The notes under the pieces were generated by a model that had not been told where the DNA came from, did no database searches, and was given only the letters and a program-made list of their open reading frames with translations. A stretch of 64,000 bases of DNA from Atriophallophorus winterbourni (Eukaryota > Platyhelminthes > Trematoda > Plagiorchiida > Microphallidae): assembly GCA_013407085.1 (NCBI GenBank), contig JACCGJ010001450.1, forward strand, positions 62,001 to 126,000, written 5' to 3'. Both the position numbers and the translations under genes were made by a program. Positions 19,265 through 30,402 of this stretch are shown one piece after another (within the stretch, counting starts at the first letter, position 1; the number at the start of each line of letters is the position of its first letter).

Positions 19265-21000
19265 TAGCAAGCTTATCTTAGTAGATAACCTTCCCACGGG
19301 ACCATAACGTGGTGCGATGGTTTGTGTACCTCTACGACCGATTGAGCTATGCTGGTTGGTGCTCTCCGATCACCTTCAGAGCCACTCATACCAAGAAGGT
19401 CAATGGATAGAGACGAATACGCTGCTTTGTGGGTCAGGCTTTTTAGCCAAAGGCTTTGGTCGAGAATTTGCACGGATGTGCGATCGTACAGTATTTATGT
19501 GCTGTGCGGCTAACACCGTGCTAAATTGATTCGCCATTGGTGGTGAGCTGCATCCTGAAACTGGCTGGAGTCTCACTACCATTTCTGTTTTCTTTCTTAT
19601 ATCTGTCTAGGCCTGGGCAACCTGACAGTATCTTAGCCCACGTGCAGTCTCTGACTGTACGGCACTTTGCCTGGATCAAGCTTGTGCTCTCATACATTTG
19701 GTCGAGAACCCTAATTGTTCTCCTGTCTAGGCATGGGCGACCTGGCAGTATCCCAGCCCGTCTACAACCATGACTATAACTGCGAAACCCAACTCCATAG
19801 TGCATCGGCCGTTGCGTACGATAAAGAGGGTCGCCTTACCTGCTGCATGCAGCAGGGCGGGTAAGCGAAAACAAGCTACTGCTAGCCCTACTCTTGAAAC
19901 TGTTTCTGACCCTTTCCACCCCCCATCCACTCCTAACAACTCTCCGTCTGTCAATCCCAGCCTTAGAAAAAACCGCGCTGAATATGTTGGAACATTCTCT
20001 GTTCGCGAATTTACAGATCACTTTCTGAAACCACGGGCCTCGGCTCAGCCAAATAGGCCAGCAAGCTGCATTGGCTCTTACATTATATAGTCTATCTATT
20101 GATGTTTGCTTTTTATCGGAAACGCGCTTGTGTGATCCGTCTATAATTCCTGAACTTACTGCCTCCAAACCTTTCAAATCGCTACTTTTCGCGCTGCTCC
20201 GGTGATTCTGTAGCTAACATTTCAGGACAGGCTTGTGTTGGTATAGTGCTAAATTCACGTACCAAATCCTGTCTATTCGATTGAATTCCTTGCAATAGCA
20301 GGATGTGCGCAGTTAGATTAGCCGTTAATATTAAACTAAACTCAAAATCTTCTAATCAGAGATGCTTGGTTATTGTAGCAACTTACGCTCCAACTAGCAC
20401 CAATTCTGACGACGAGAAGAAAACCTTCTACGACTATCTATATGCTCTTTTGCGACGTGCAAAAGCTTCGATATTGATGTCTTAGCGGAAGATATGAATG
20501 CCAGACTGGGTCGCTTACATACATCTGAATCACAATTAGGTGGCATGTTTGGTCTTGAAGCTCAACGCACAGATAATGGTGAACGGTTTATACAATTCTG
20601 TGCACAATCTCTATTATTCATTAGCAGCACTTCCTTTTGCAACACTCCTTTTGAGTCTAAAGGGAAGAATCTATTTGACTTCCGGAAGAACAGTATTGCT
20701 TTACGGGAGTGAATGTTAGAAAGTTCGAGCAAAAGAGGTTAGGAGACTAGAGGTCTTCGACCAACATTGTTTGCGAGGGTTTGCTCACGTTCGGTAACAA
20801 CATCGTGTGTGCGCCGCATCTTAAGAAGCACCGTCACCAGCCTTCACACGGCCATTAACCGACGTCGTCTCCTTTAGTTGGGACACGTCCTACACATGAA
20901 ACACGAATGGTTAGCATACCGAGCTCCCTATGCGTAAGCTGGTACAGACAAGAAACAGTGGCTGTCGTTCAGCTGCTAACTTTGAAGATTGGCTTTAAAA
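19265..21000 (+). mobile_element. RTE-like LINE (copy R3) with a short retroposon inside
   Basis: Same 5' region as R2, split at 19467-19696 by a short retroposon. Endonuclease parts: ALTLYSLSIDVCFLSETRLCDPS (20060-20140, with frame changes), MCAVRLAVNIK and VIVATYAPT (20303-20485), then MNARLGRLHTSESQLGG (20494). At about 20690 the sequence jumps to TVLLYG, the C-terminal block, so the RT is deleted. Not functional. Confidence 0.65.
19467..19696 (+). repeat. short retroposon with 12 bp target duplication
   Basis: 230 bp flanked by the direct repeat TTTGGTCGAGAA (19455-19466 and 19697-19708). The interrupted host sequence is the RTE 5' region, whose uninterrupted form is seen at 18112-18125. 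Segments: GCACGGATGTGC head, GTGAGCTGCAT-CTGAAAC block, CTAGGCCTGGGCAACCTGACAG core, GATCAAGCTTGTGCT end. Confidence 0.85.
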
Positions 21001-21269
21001 ATGTTTCTTCTGTTCTAGCCAATGTTGGATGGGTGCTCTTACCTGGATGGGGTGCAATAGAAGGAGAGAGTGTAAGGCTCGACACATTGCTAATAATGGA
21101 CAGCCGACTGTTGCCGGGCTTAATGATCTCCCAGTTCTCAGGGAGTTTTTGGCTACCTTAAGCTTTAATCTTACCGGAGTTACCAAATATGGTATCGATG
21201 AGTAATGAAGTGTGTTACAAACACCCTTGAAAATAACGCGTTGAATTGTTGTGAGCTGATTCCCGAGTG

Positions 21270-23240
21270 CGTTTTACTTGGCTTCTGCGAATTATCACCA
21301 ATTACTGGACCAAGGTTGTTCGCTTTTTGTTGATAGAATACATGATGCGTCACATAGGCTTATTAAACGCAAACAGGTTTCAAGTTTGAAAACCGACCGG
21401 GAAAGTTGGTGGAGTTCTAAGGCTACGGAAACGGAATCTGGGGCGTCTGTTGCAATTCTAGAAAATTGTTCCAACTCATCAGACCTACGGGCAGCCGGCG
21501 ATCATGCTTCAGTGTGGTGATACGTGCGGCAGATGGTTCGCAAGAGTTTAGCTTACAGAAACGCATGGAGTGATGGACAGAGCATTTTGAGGCACAGTTT
21601 AACTGTCCTTCTGCGCCAATTGATTGTGAGGATTCGGACTCCTGTTTCCGATGGCCAATTTCTCTTGAGGCTCCCACTCAATCAGAGATATGCGATGTAC
21701 CCCGGAGCAGTAAGCGCCATAGGGTATCATATTCTGATGCCTTGGTACCGTGGTTGTTCAAGGATGGCGGTTTCGCTCTACTTTGCGAACTTTAAGGCTG
21801 CTGGCCATCTTATTGGCTGATGAACGCGTTCTGATTCCTTGGAGAGAATCCGTGATTGATCTGATTTCCAAAAAAGGACAGCGCGACTTCTGTGATAATC
21901 ACCGGGGTTATCAGTATCATTTCAGTGGCTCCTAAAATACTGGTCTCTATTTTTCTTCTCCCGTTTAATGCCAAACGTGAAGAGCAAATGCGTGGAGACC
22001 AAATCGGGTTTCGTGCCGGTCGATGGTTTATAGATCAAATTTTCACAGTTCGTCAATTACTGGAGCAACGCCACGCATTTCGTAAGCCAACTATCGCAGT
22101 ATTTTTTGAAATTCAATCGATCGCGAATGTCTTTAGAACTGTCTGCTGAGACATTGAGTGCCCGAGATGCATTTTTTAATCTTGAAAGAATTATATTGCC
22201 AAACCTCTGGTAGGGTTCGAGCGTACAGACAGTTGTCGTCCTCGTTCAGTATCTGCAGCAGTGTCCGGAAAGACTGCTCTATCTCGCCCTTTTTTTAACT
22301 TCATGATCGACGATTTGCTACGAAAAGCTTTAGCTGGTCTCACGGACACGGATGTGCAATTGTGCAGCACTTCTGTGCTGTACGGCTAACATCGTGCTAA
22401 ATTGATTGGCCATCGGTAGTGAGCTGCATGCTGAAATACGCTGGAGTCTCACTACCATTTCTATTTCTATTTCCTTTCTCATATCTGTCTAGGCCTGGGC
22501 AACCTGACAGTATCTCAGCCCACGTGCAGTCTCTGACTGTGCGGCACTTTGCCTGGATCAGGCTTGTGCTTTCATACCATACCATACCACGGACACATAT
22601 GTTAAAATTCTGCCGAGTGAAATGGGTACTGACCTAGAGTATGCGGATGACATCGCACTTCTGGGAGATGACCCTCATATAATGCAACAAAACCTGAACC
22701 GCCTGGTACTTGAAGCTTCAAGGTATGGTATGTGCTTTTCGCCTAACTAGTGCAAAAAAACTTACGAAGGACTGAAGCGGCTCTCTTTCCAATCTAACTC
22801 TGTGTGTTATCAATCTTGAACTGGTCAACAGCTTTGTTTACCTTGGCAGTTGTATCCCTGCTGGCGGTTGCATCGAGGACAGTGTTTACGCCGCGTGTAC
22901 AGTGTAGAGTATCCTAACCGCCATGTGTGGAGTCGACGCGTTGTTTCACTCCATATTAAATGTTGAGTGTACAACACAGTCGTGCGTGATATCCGAGCGA
23001 AAGATGTCCGTCCGCATTCTGCTTTTGACATCAGTTGGCTGCGTAAGAATACTCGCATCTGGTGGCAGCATCGCGTTACAAATATAGATGTCTGCAAGCG
23101 GATGCTAGAGCCAAGCAGCAATGGACTGAGAGGAAGGCTGATGCTGTCTCGTTTGCGATTGTTGGGACATGTTTAAGAATGCCTCATCATTGTTTACCAA
23201 CCGCGCCATATTCACAGAGCCTGGTATAAGCTGGGATAAA
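21270..23240 (+). mobile_element. RTE-like LINE, RT and C-terminal part (copy R4)
   Basis: Pieces in order: LIPWRESVIDLISKKG and NHRGYQ (21826-21915), DQIGFRAGRWFIDQIFTVRQ with LLEQRHAFRKPTIAVFF (22000-22110), FFNFMIDDLLRKALAGL (22290), then after a short retroposon EYADDIALLGDD (22637-22672; the catalytic A-D-D), and the C-terminal block to RLRLLGHV (23176). Stops and frameshifts are frequent. Confidence 0.7.
22350..22587 (+). repeat. short retroposon with 9 bp target duplication
   Basis: It is flanked by CACGGACAC at 22341-22349 and 22588-22596 and inserted in the RT reading frame of copy R4 between GLTDT and TYVKILP. It ends TTTCATACCATACC, a pentamer tail. The left edge partly overlaps the element's own CACGGA head, so it may be off by a few bases. 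Confidence 0.8.
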
Positions 23241-23304
23241 CGACCGAGTGGCTAGTCCATGGCGTGCTGCGTTGAAATGAAGAAAATTATTTTCTCACTG
23301 GAGC

Positions 23305-23515
23305 TGTATCTGTGGTATGGAAGCACAAGCCTGATCCAGGCAATGTGTCGCGCAGTCCTAGACTGCACATGGGCTAAGATACTGCCAGTTTGCTCAAGCA
23401 TAGACAGATATGAGCAACGAAAATGAAATAGAAATGGCAGTGAGACTCCAACGTGTTTCGCATACAACTCACTGCCGGTTGCAATTCAATTTAGCATGTT
23501 TAGCGGCATATCTGT
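23305..23515 (-). repeat. short retroposon copy
   Basis: Reverse-complement copy: GGTATGGAAGCACAAGCCTG, then GGGCTAAGATACTGCCAG, then GACTCCAACGTGTTTCG and AACTCACTGCCGGTTG. Several substitutions relative to the others. No clear target duplication seen. Confidence 0.75.
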
Positions 23516-25145
23516 ATGCTCATAAAACAATATTGTGTGTACATGAAGCTGCAACTATTATATGTTGCAGATTTTGAAAGTTTGGAAAATTTACGTCGAT
23601 TGTACAGTTTCCAACTGTTTGTGTTTCCTGATGACTGTCTAAAGTACCAATTATGCGTACCATAATTTGATTGCAATAAAACCCCGGTATCTTGTGTCAA
23701 AAAACTATAATTGCTGTGTGAGGAGTTACCCCGCTAAGCATATGTAGTATGTAGCTTTTCAAATAAATATATTTATAATACATATGCTTAGTGAAATTTC
23801 GCTGTTATCATTTATTCTTCAAATGTTATCATGGTTTTTTTATCCCGAACAAATTATGTTATGTGTATACAGATATTGAGAAGCGTTTCTATGTTAAATA
23901 TACGCCACCACTGTGTTACGTGAATTAATGGTTGAATTTGACCTCTATGTGGTTGCATTTCAACTGATCATTCGGAATGTGGAGTTAATAATTAATGGGC
24001 TGTTTTCACATGCTCATCGGAAGAATTAATCATTCAACGGAAATGCCGGTAGCTCACGAGATTGTCCATTTTCAAGGTTGAGCTCCGCTGGATTGCTGGA
24101 CTACGCGGTTTAAGTGGTTATGTATATCAGTTATTTCGCTTTGCACAAAGCTTGGCGCTTTTGCTAGCTATATGGCGTGGATTTTTGCCATTGTCCATTT
24201 CATTCTTGATCTGTTAAATGATCTGCTTGATGATTATCACGGTTCATGGATAATACAGAACAATATTCGTCCCATCGAATGATGCTTAATGTATGTGTGA
24301 ATTCACAACCCAACAGGAACATTGTATTCAAATAGATTAAGTGTGGACACATACAAAAGTGTGGTAATGTCCGATTGATCAAGCATCAATTCTACACTGC
24401 AATAGTACTTGTACTGTTTGCTCCGGTCAAAATGCTCTCAGCGTAACCTTTACTCTCTGCGATTCATTTTAATCATGTATAGGTTGAGTAAACTTTAATT
24501 CTAGATACTGCTCTACCTTCTATCATTTCAGTCCATCTCCGCATTTTTAACATATTATCATCCTTATCTTAAGTGCTAGTGCGTGACAAATTTCCTTAAT
24601 TTTAATCTATGTATACGCAGACCACGAAATTTTCGGTTTTGAAGCAATATATTAATATACTCTAACTCCAACCAGCAAATATTGCACAAAACTTTTCCTA
24701 CTTATCGATACACGCTGTCGTCCATAGTTGATAAACTTTGTCTTCAACACAATCGTAAGACCAATATTTGTCTGCGGGCGAATCAGTTTCTTTAAATTAC
24801 AAAGTCTCTTAACTGTTTAAGTTCGGTGGATCTTTTAAGGTCCGTTTTTACTTATTCGAACTGACTTGGTCAGGTTTTAACTGTGAGCTTCCTTGTTAAA
24901 TTGGCTTTCGGTCGTATAAGCGCACTTTAATGAAGCATACCTCTAAACTGCTATAATTGAAATCGGAGAGGCAGTGGCGCTCTATAGATTCTTTTAAATC
25001 CCTTTAACTCACATTGGCTGGTTTTATAAATTATATTTTTTTACTAATCTGTGCTATATTTCCTGTCACCTCCACCCTAAGTAGCTGTTTTTCACTCTGA
25101 GTTTTTAGCATCGTGGTTTGCTTTTCTTATATCTGCTGCTTATAT
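23516..25145. other. no gene seen upstream of the FAM13 exons
   Basis: AT-rich unique-looking sequence. It may hold the promoter or 5' non-coding exons of the FAM13 gene, but I cannot point to a specific site. Confidence 0.4.
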
Positions 25146-25380
25146 TACCCTGCACGGATATGCAATCGTGCAGTATTGTACCGTGCTGTGCGCTAAATTG
25201 ATTTGCAACCGGTAGTGAGCTCCATGCTGAAACCCACTGGAATCTCATTGCCATTTCTGTTTCTATTTTCTTTCTCATGTCTGTATAGACCTGGGCAACC
25301 TGACAGTGTCTTAGCCCACGCGCAGTCTATGACTGTGCGGCATTTGCCTGGATCAGACTTGTGTTTTTATGCATACATAT
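25146..25380 (+). repeat. short retroposon abutting the first FAM13 coding exon
   Basis: Head CACGGATATGCAATCGTG, GTGAGCTCCATGCTGAAAC block, GACCTGGGCAACCTGACAG core and GATCAGACTTGTGTTTTTAT end. The 3' end merges into the splice acceptor region ACATATACTTCCATAG of the exon that starts at 25391. Confidence 0.8.
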
Positions 25381-25390
25381 ACTTCCATAG

Positions 25391-25804
25391 GTTATGGAAA
25401 AATTAATGAAGAAAATTTCCGGAAATAATACAACCAAAAAGAAGCCCTTATCATCAACTGTTCAACTTACTCAAACGTTCGGCCTGCCACTTTGCCATGT
25501 CATCGAAAGAGATAAAACTGAAATACCCGTGGTTGTAATGGATATCTTTGATTTCTTATTGAAACACGGCGGATTGGAAGCAGAGGGTATTTTTCGGGTC
25601 AATGGAAATTCACGCACGGTGGAAACATTACGCTACTCAATGGATCAACGCGGCACGGTTTGGCGAGTTTCCGATCTGTCAGAAATGTACTCGAAGTCTG
25701 AGCACTCGGTCGATGTGTTCTCCGTGGCTAGCTTGCTAAAACAATATTTACGCGAACTGCCAAACGGTTTGGTTCCAGCGGAGTTGACCACGCTGTTTGT
25801 TGAG
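25391..25804 (+). CDS. FAM13: FAM13 exon 1 of 11 (first coding)
   Basis: Acceptor CTTCCATAG before 25391, ATG at 25394, donor GAG/GTAAAC at 25805; ends in phase 0. It encodes residues 1-137, the first half of the RhoGAP domain including [13 protein letters not shown]. In-frame TAG lies directly upstream of 25391, so any N-terminal extension would need an upstream exon; MxKLMKKI resembles the start region of vertebrate homologues. Confidence 0.88.
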
Positions 25805-28800
25805 GTAAACTTCCTTGTTGTATCTTTTTTATTTTCTTAATTACTTCAAAATCGACTAACACGCTTTATTTTGCATAGTATTTTTACCGATTATAAATAG
25901 CTCTTTCCTACTACACACCGCACTCGACAAATAAAACAACACGACTAGGTCCGTGTACTATCTTGCCATTTGAAATCGCTGATGCTAACCATTTGCATCG
26001 ACTACTTTGCTTTGCTACTTTTTTCTTTTCTTTTTGACTCCCGGAAATCTCCGTTTCTCATCTATATCTCTTGAATTTGTTTCAGTTAACGATTACTGTA
26101 ACTTCATCACTGCTGTATATCCCGTCATTAAACTCCGACAGCGTCTCAATCCACAAGTTCTCGATGCTATTTGGGTTAATTGTTTGATCTTTTTGCCTGT
26201 TTTTGATGCTGTTAACATGGATCCCGATGGTGATATTCGGAAGTTCGAGTCCCATCTGAGGCGGGGGTATATGCACTGCTGATGAGCTCGAATAAGAGCG
26301 AAACTCGAGTTGAATGCTTCCATTCTGAACAATCGTGATCAACTTTGTGTATAGTTCGAATGAATTGTTACCGCTGGCTATTCATAAATATATAAATCTC
26401 GATATTATTTTAGCACGACTTATTCGCGAAATGCAGATGATGAAATCAGCCAGCTGCTTTCCGATGTTAAAACATCAGTATCTAAACCCCAAATATCGAT
26501 TTGAAAACGAATGCCACTGCAAACGGAAACTTTCAAGCTATTTCCTTGCTTGTCGTTTCATTTTTGTGGTACGGAATATATTGAAGAATAAGCAGAAACC
26601 GATTTGGCTGAGGCGCCTAAACGTCGAATGGAACAGACATTCTCGTCTATTTTGATTCTGCTCTATCCTTCACATAATTCTGAGTTAGGTAAGGATGGCG
26701 ACCTTGGCTTGATAAACAGCACTTTAATTGGGATACTCTTTCCTTCTAATTTTGTGTGCACCTTAAGAAGCATCGGCACTATAAATTGCTCGCGGGTTGA
26801 CTGTCATGCACCACATCAAAGTTTCACGCAAGCTCTATCTGGAAAGACGGAGTGTCCAGACTTGCCAGTGGAGCTTTTAAGGATTTGATCTACTTAAGCT
26901 ATGAGTCAGCTTCATTTAACAGTTAACAAACCCTGCAATGACGCTATTCAGTTAATCACTTTGTAGACTGACCCTGCTCCATATTATTTTTCATTCTTGG
27001 TGTTTCACTGCATGTAAAGCTGAGCGTCGAATTTTTTGAAGCATGCTTTAGAATTTGAATCGATTTAGTATAAAATGATTTATGCCGGAACCTCTGCTAA
27101 ATTGGATCGATCTTAAGTAAACGTAGTATAGTATCTGTCTAGGCCTGGACAATCTGTCTATGCCTGGGCAACCTGACAGTATCTCAGCCCACGTGCAGTC
27201 TCTGACTGTGCGGCACTTTGCCTGGATCAGGCTTGTGCTTTCACATCACACACACAGTATAATTTAAAAAAAATACTCATTCGCATGCATTTCCATCACA
27301 CAGCCCAAGACCAGTTTCGTGCTGTTTGCACTCGTCAGGTTGGAACAGTAGGACCAGTATCCGCATGCCTTGTGGCAGTAGAAGAATGAAAAAGAAATTG
27401 GCTTTATTCGTATAAACGTATTTTTAGCATTTGCAATAATTTCGCCAAAAATTAAAAAAAAATATCGAACAGGTCACGACCCCAGGTTACAATTTGCATG
27501 ATATATCTTGTCTCAAAACGAGTTAAACGGTATGCTATTCTGTTTATTAATTATTCGGGCACTTGTGCTGATTTCGCTCCAATCTTCGCATTGTCTGTTT
27601 CTTAACATTTGTTACAGGAACCGAAAGCAATTTAGCTCACTTTGTCTTCGGGTTAGCATCGTGGATTTTCTTGTGGTGTGCTTATACGTTATTGGTATAA
27701 TGTTCAGATATGTGTACTCGATATCAGTTTACGGCTTGTATTGTTTGGTTTTACTGACCAAAATCCCACTGGGATCCATAATGTTCCGAATCCCAAACTT
27801 TGGAATTTTAGTATAAGTCATTTTGTTGCTCAAGCAAACGGTGCGAGGTCCATTTATTCATCATTTCAACGATGTTCCCCATTTCCGAATATCATTTTCG
27901 CTCACAGGCTTACGGATGCTATCTGGATAACAAATCCGCTGGACTGTTCAAAATTGAAAAGCTGCTCTCACGCTTGCCGACTCCTAATTACGCACTTCTA
28001 CAGAGTCTGTGTCAATTTCTCGCCAAAGTTTTGGACCATCGTGTGGAGAACAAAATGTCGATTGAAGCTCTAGGCATCGTCTTTGGACCCAATGTCTTTC
28101 GTTTAAATCCCGAGAATAATGTGAGCCGCACTACTTTCGTATTTCCTTCTATTTTCGGTTGGGATAATTGCCGTTGAGTAAGAAACTAAACAGCTTGTTT
28201 CACGAAGCAATTACAATATCATTTATCTAACCACACACTCGAAAGCTTCTCACGATTCATACAGGAAAATCGGTAACCCATGATTTAGAGTGCATTTGCC
28301 GGAACGTTATTTGATTGGAGTCAAAAATTCCCCGAAAATACAGATTAATCGCTGCGTCGCAACTCAGCTCACGAAACTGGTCGTGAGATGTGAGTGTGTG
28401 TGGCGTGAATGCATGTATTTTAGCATCATGGTTTTAAACCATCCCAATATGTGTTTGGACACGCCTGATTGAATAGGTTGGTCGTACCAACCTTACCCAA
28501 CAGTGGCATACAAGCGCATTTTGTTTCTCATTCTTCCACTGTTTCAAGCGCATTCGGATCATACTGCCCCTACATGTTGGGCGCAGACAGCACGAGACCG
28601 GTCGTGGGGTGTGTGTGTGTGTGCGATGAAAATGCATGTAAATGAGCATTTTTGTTCATGTTCATGGGTTTAATCTCTATCTTCACATGTGTGGACACGT
28701 GCTTGAACAGATTGGTTGTACTAACAACGACGGCATAAAAGCGCAACTTGTTTACCTTTCTTCCACTGTTTCATGCGCATGCGGATCTTGATCTTACTGT

Positions 28801-30326
28801 CCCTACGTAACAGGTGCAAACAGCACGAAACCAGTCGTGTGTTGTGTGTGTGCGATGGAAATGCCTGCAAATGATCATTTTTGTTCACGATCATGGGTTT
28901 AAACGGTATGTAAGTGCGGGGGATGTGAGCATCACATTACTTCGGTCATCCATAAGCTGTTTGAGTGCTTGACGAGGAATCACTATGTAATTCTATGTTT
29001 GAGCACCGTGGTTCGTTGTACGAAACTAATGTAACTGGTATTCAAGTAAAACTTTGTCTATCTACACGTGTTTGCACACATGTGCTTGAACAGTTTGGTT
29101 CTACTAACCTTATCCAATAGTGTCATACATACGCAACTTTGTTAATATTATTTAACTTTGAAGCGCATGCGGATGCTGACCCTACTGTCCCTACCTGACG
29201 AGTGCAAACATCACGATGGAAATGTATTCAAATAATGATCAGTAGTATTGACAGAAGTACGGTGTGTATTAGAAATCCTTGCTCCATGTTGTTTAGTGTT
29301 CATCGAATTATCAATTATTAACCATGAGCAACGTCACTTAACTGCGATTTGGAACCTTGCATATATTCTGCAAATATTATCTACCAACTCTGAAACATTA
29401 TGACAAGGTCAATCACAACAACTACTAGGAAAAATTAAGCTCACTAATTTGAAGTTGGCATTAGAGAATTGTGTGCATTTTGCCGCAATGCTTTGCCTCA
29501 TTTCACTGTGAACTAGACTGGATCATTATTCTTACACGTTGTATCCCCTTTGTAGAAGATTCACGATCAAGCTGTCGTAAACAATGTGATCTCAGTGCTT
29601 GTCGAGCATTCGCAAAAACTTTTCCGCATGTCAGCTCCCGCGCACACAAACATGGCGCTCAAACCGGGTTCACCAATCCAAATGAACGGGAATTATTCCC
29701 CTTCGTTTTTGGCCAATCGCCGAAACTCACGGTAGGTAATTGTCTCCGTTGATTTTACAGTTGTGCTTACAAGTGTTCAAACTGAATCTACTGGTTATTT
29801 TTCAGTAATGCTTTCTCTATTTTTGTTACCCATAGTTGCATCTTTTTTCAAATGATGTTCAGGGATGTTCAGTTACCGAATGCGTTGTTTTGATTTTAAA
29901 GATTCCCCGATTCAAATTCTTCCGAAACGGATAGTTTTTCGCACTCAACCACTGCCAAGAATGACGGGGCCGTGAGCCCCGGTAGCCGACTACCCTTGTC
30001 CACACAATCAACTTCCATGAAGCCGAATGAGTTTTCGGCAGGGCTTGCGGCGGCCATCCGTATGTGTATTGAGGAGCACTTGATTGGATCTCCTGCGCCT
30101 TCCAACGAATCAAAAGGTTCGCCGACCGTGTGCAATGGAACATCTCCGAATTCGGAAGATGCCAACTTATCTCCTGTCGAAGGTCGATTTGTACCGAATA
30201 GGCGAGCTTCATTTTATGATAATCATCCAAATGTTCTTGTAAGTCAGTAGCCGTTTTAATCAACATTTCCTGATCTGATTTATCCATCGCATACTATATG
30301 CCATCCTTCCACACACAATCATAACC

Positions 30327-30402
<76 letters not shown>

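Noticed and set aside
26007..26342. Frames overlapping on both strands in FAM13 intron 1
   Set aside because: No splice or domain support, and exons 1 and 2 join directly in phase without them.
28340..29270. CRISPR-like array
   Set aside because: Degenerate long units in a eukaryotic intron, without short identical repeats or unique spacers.
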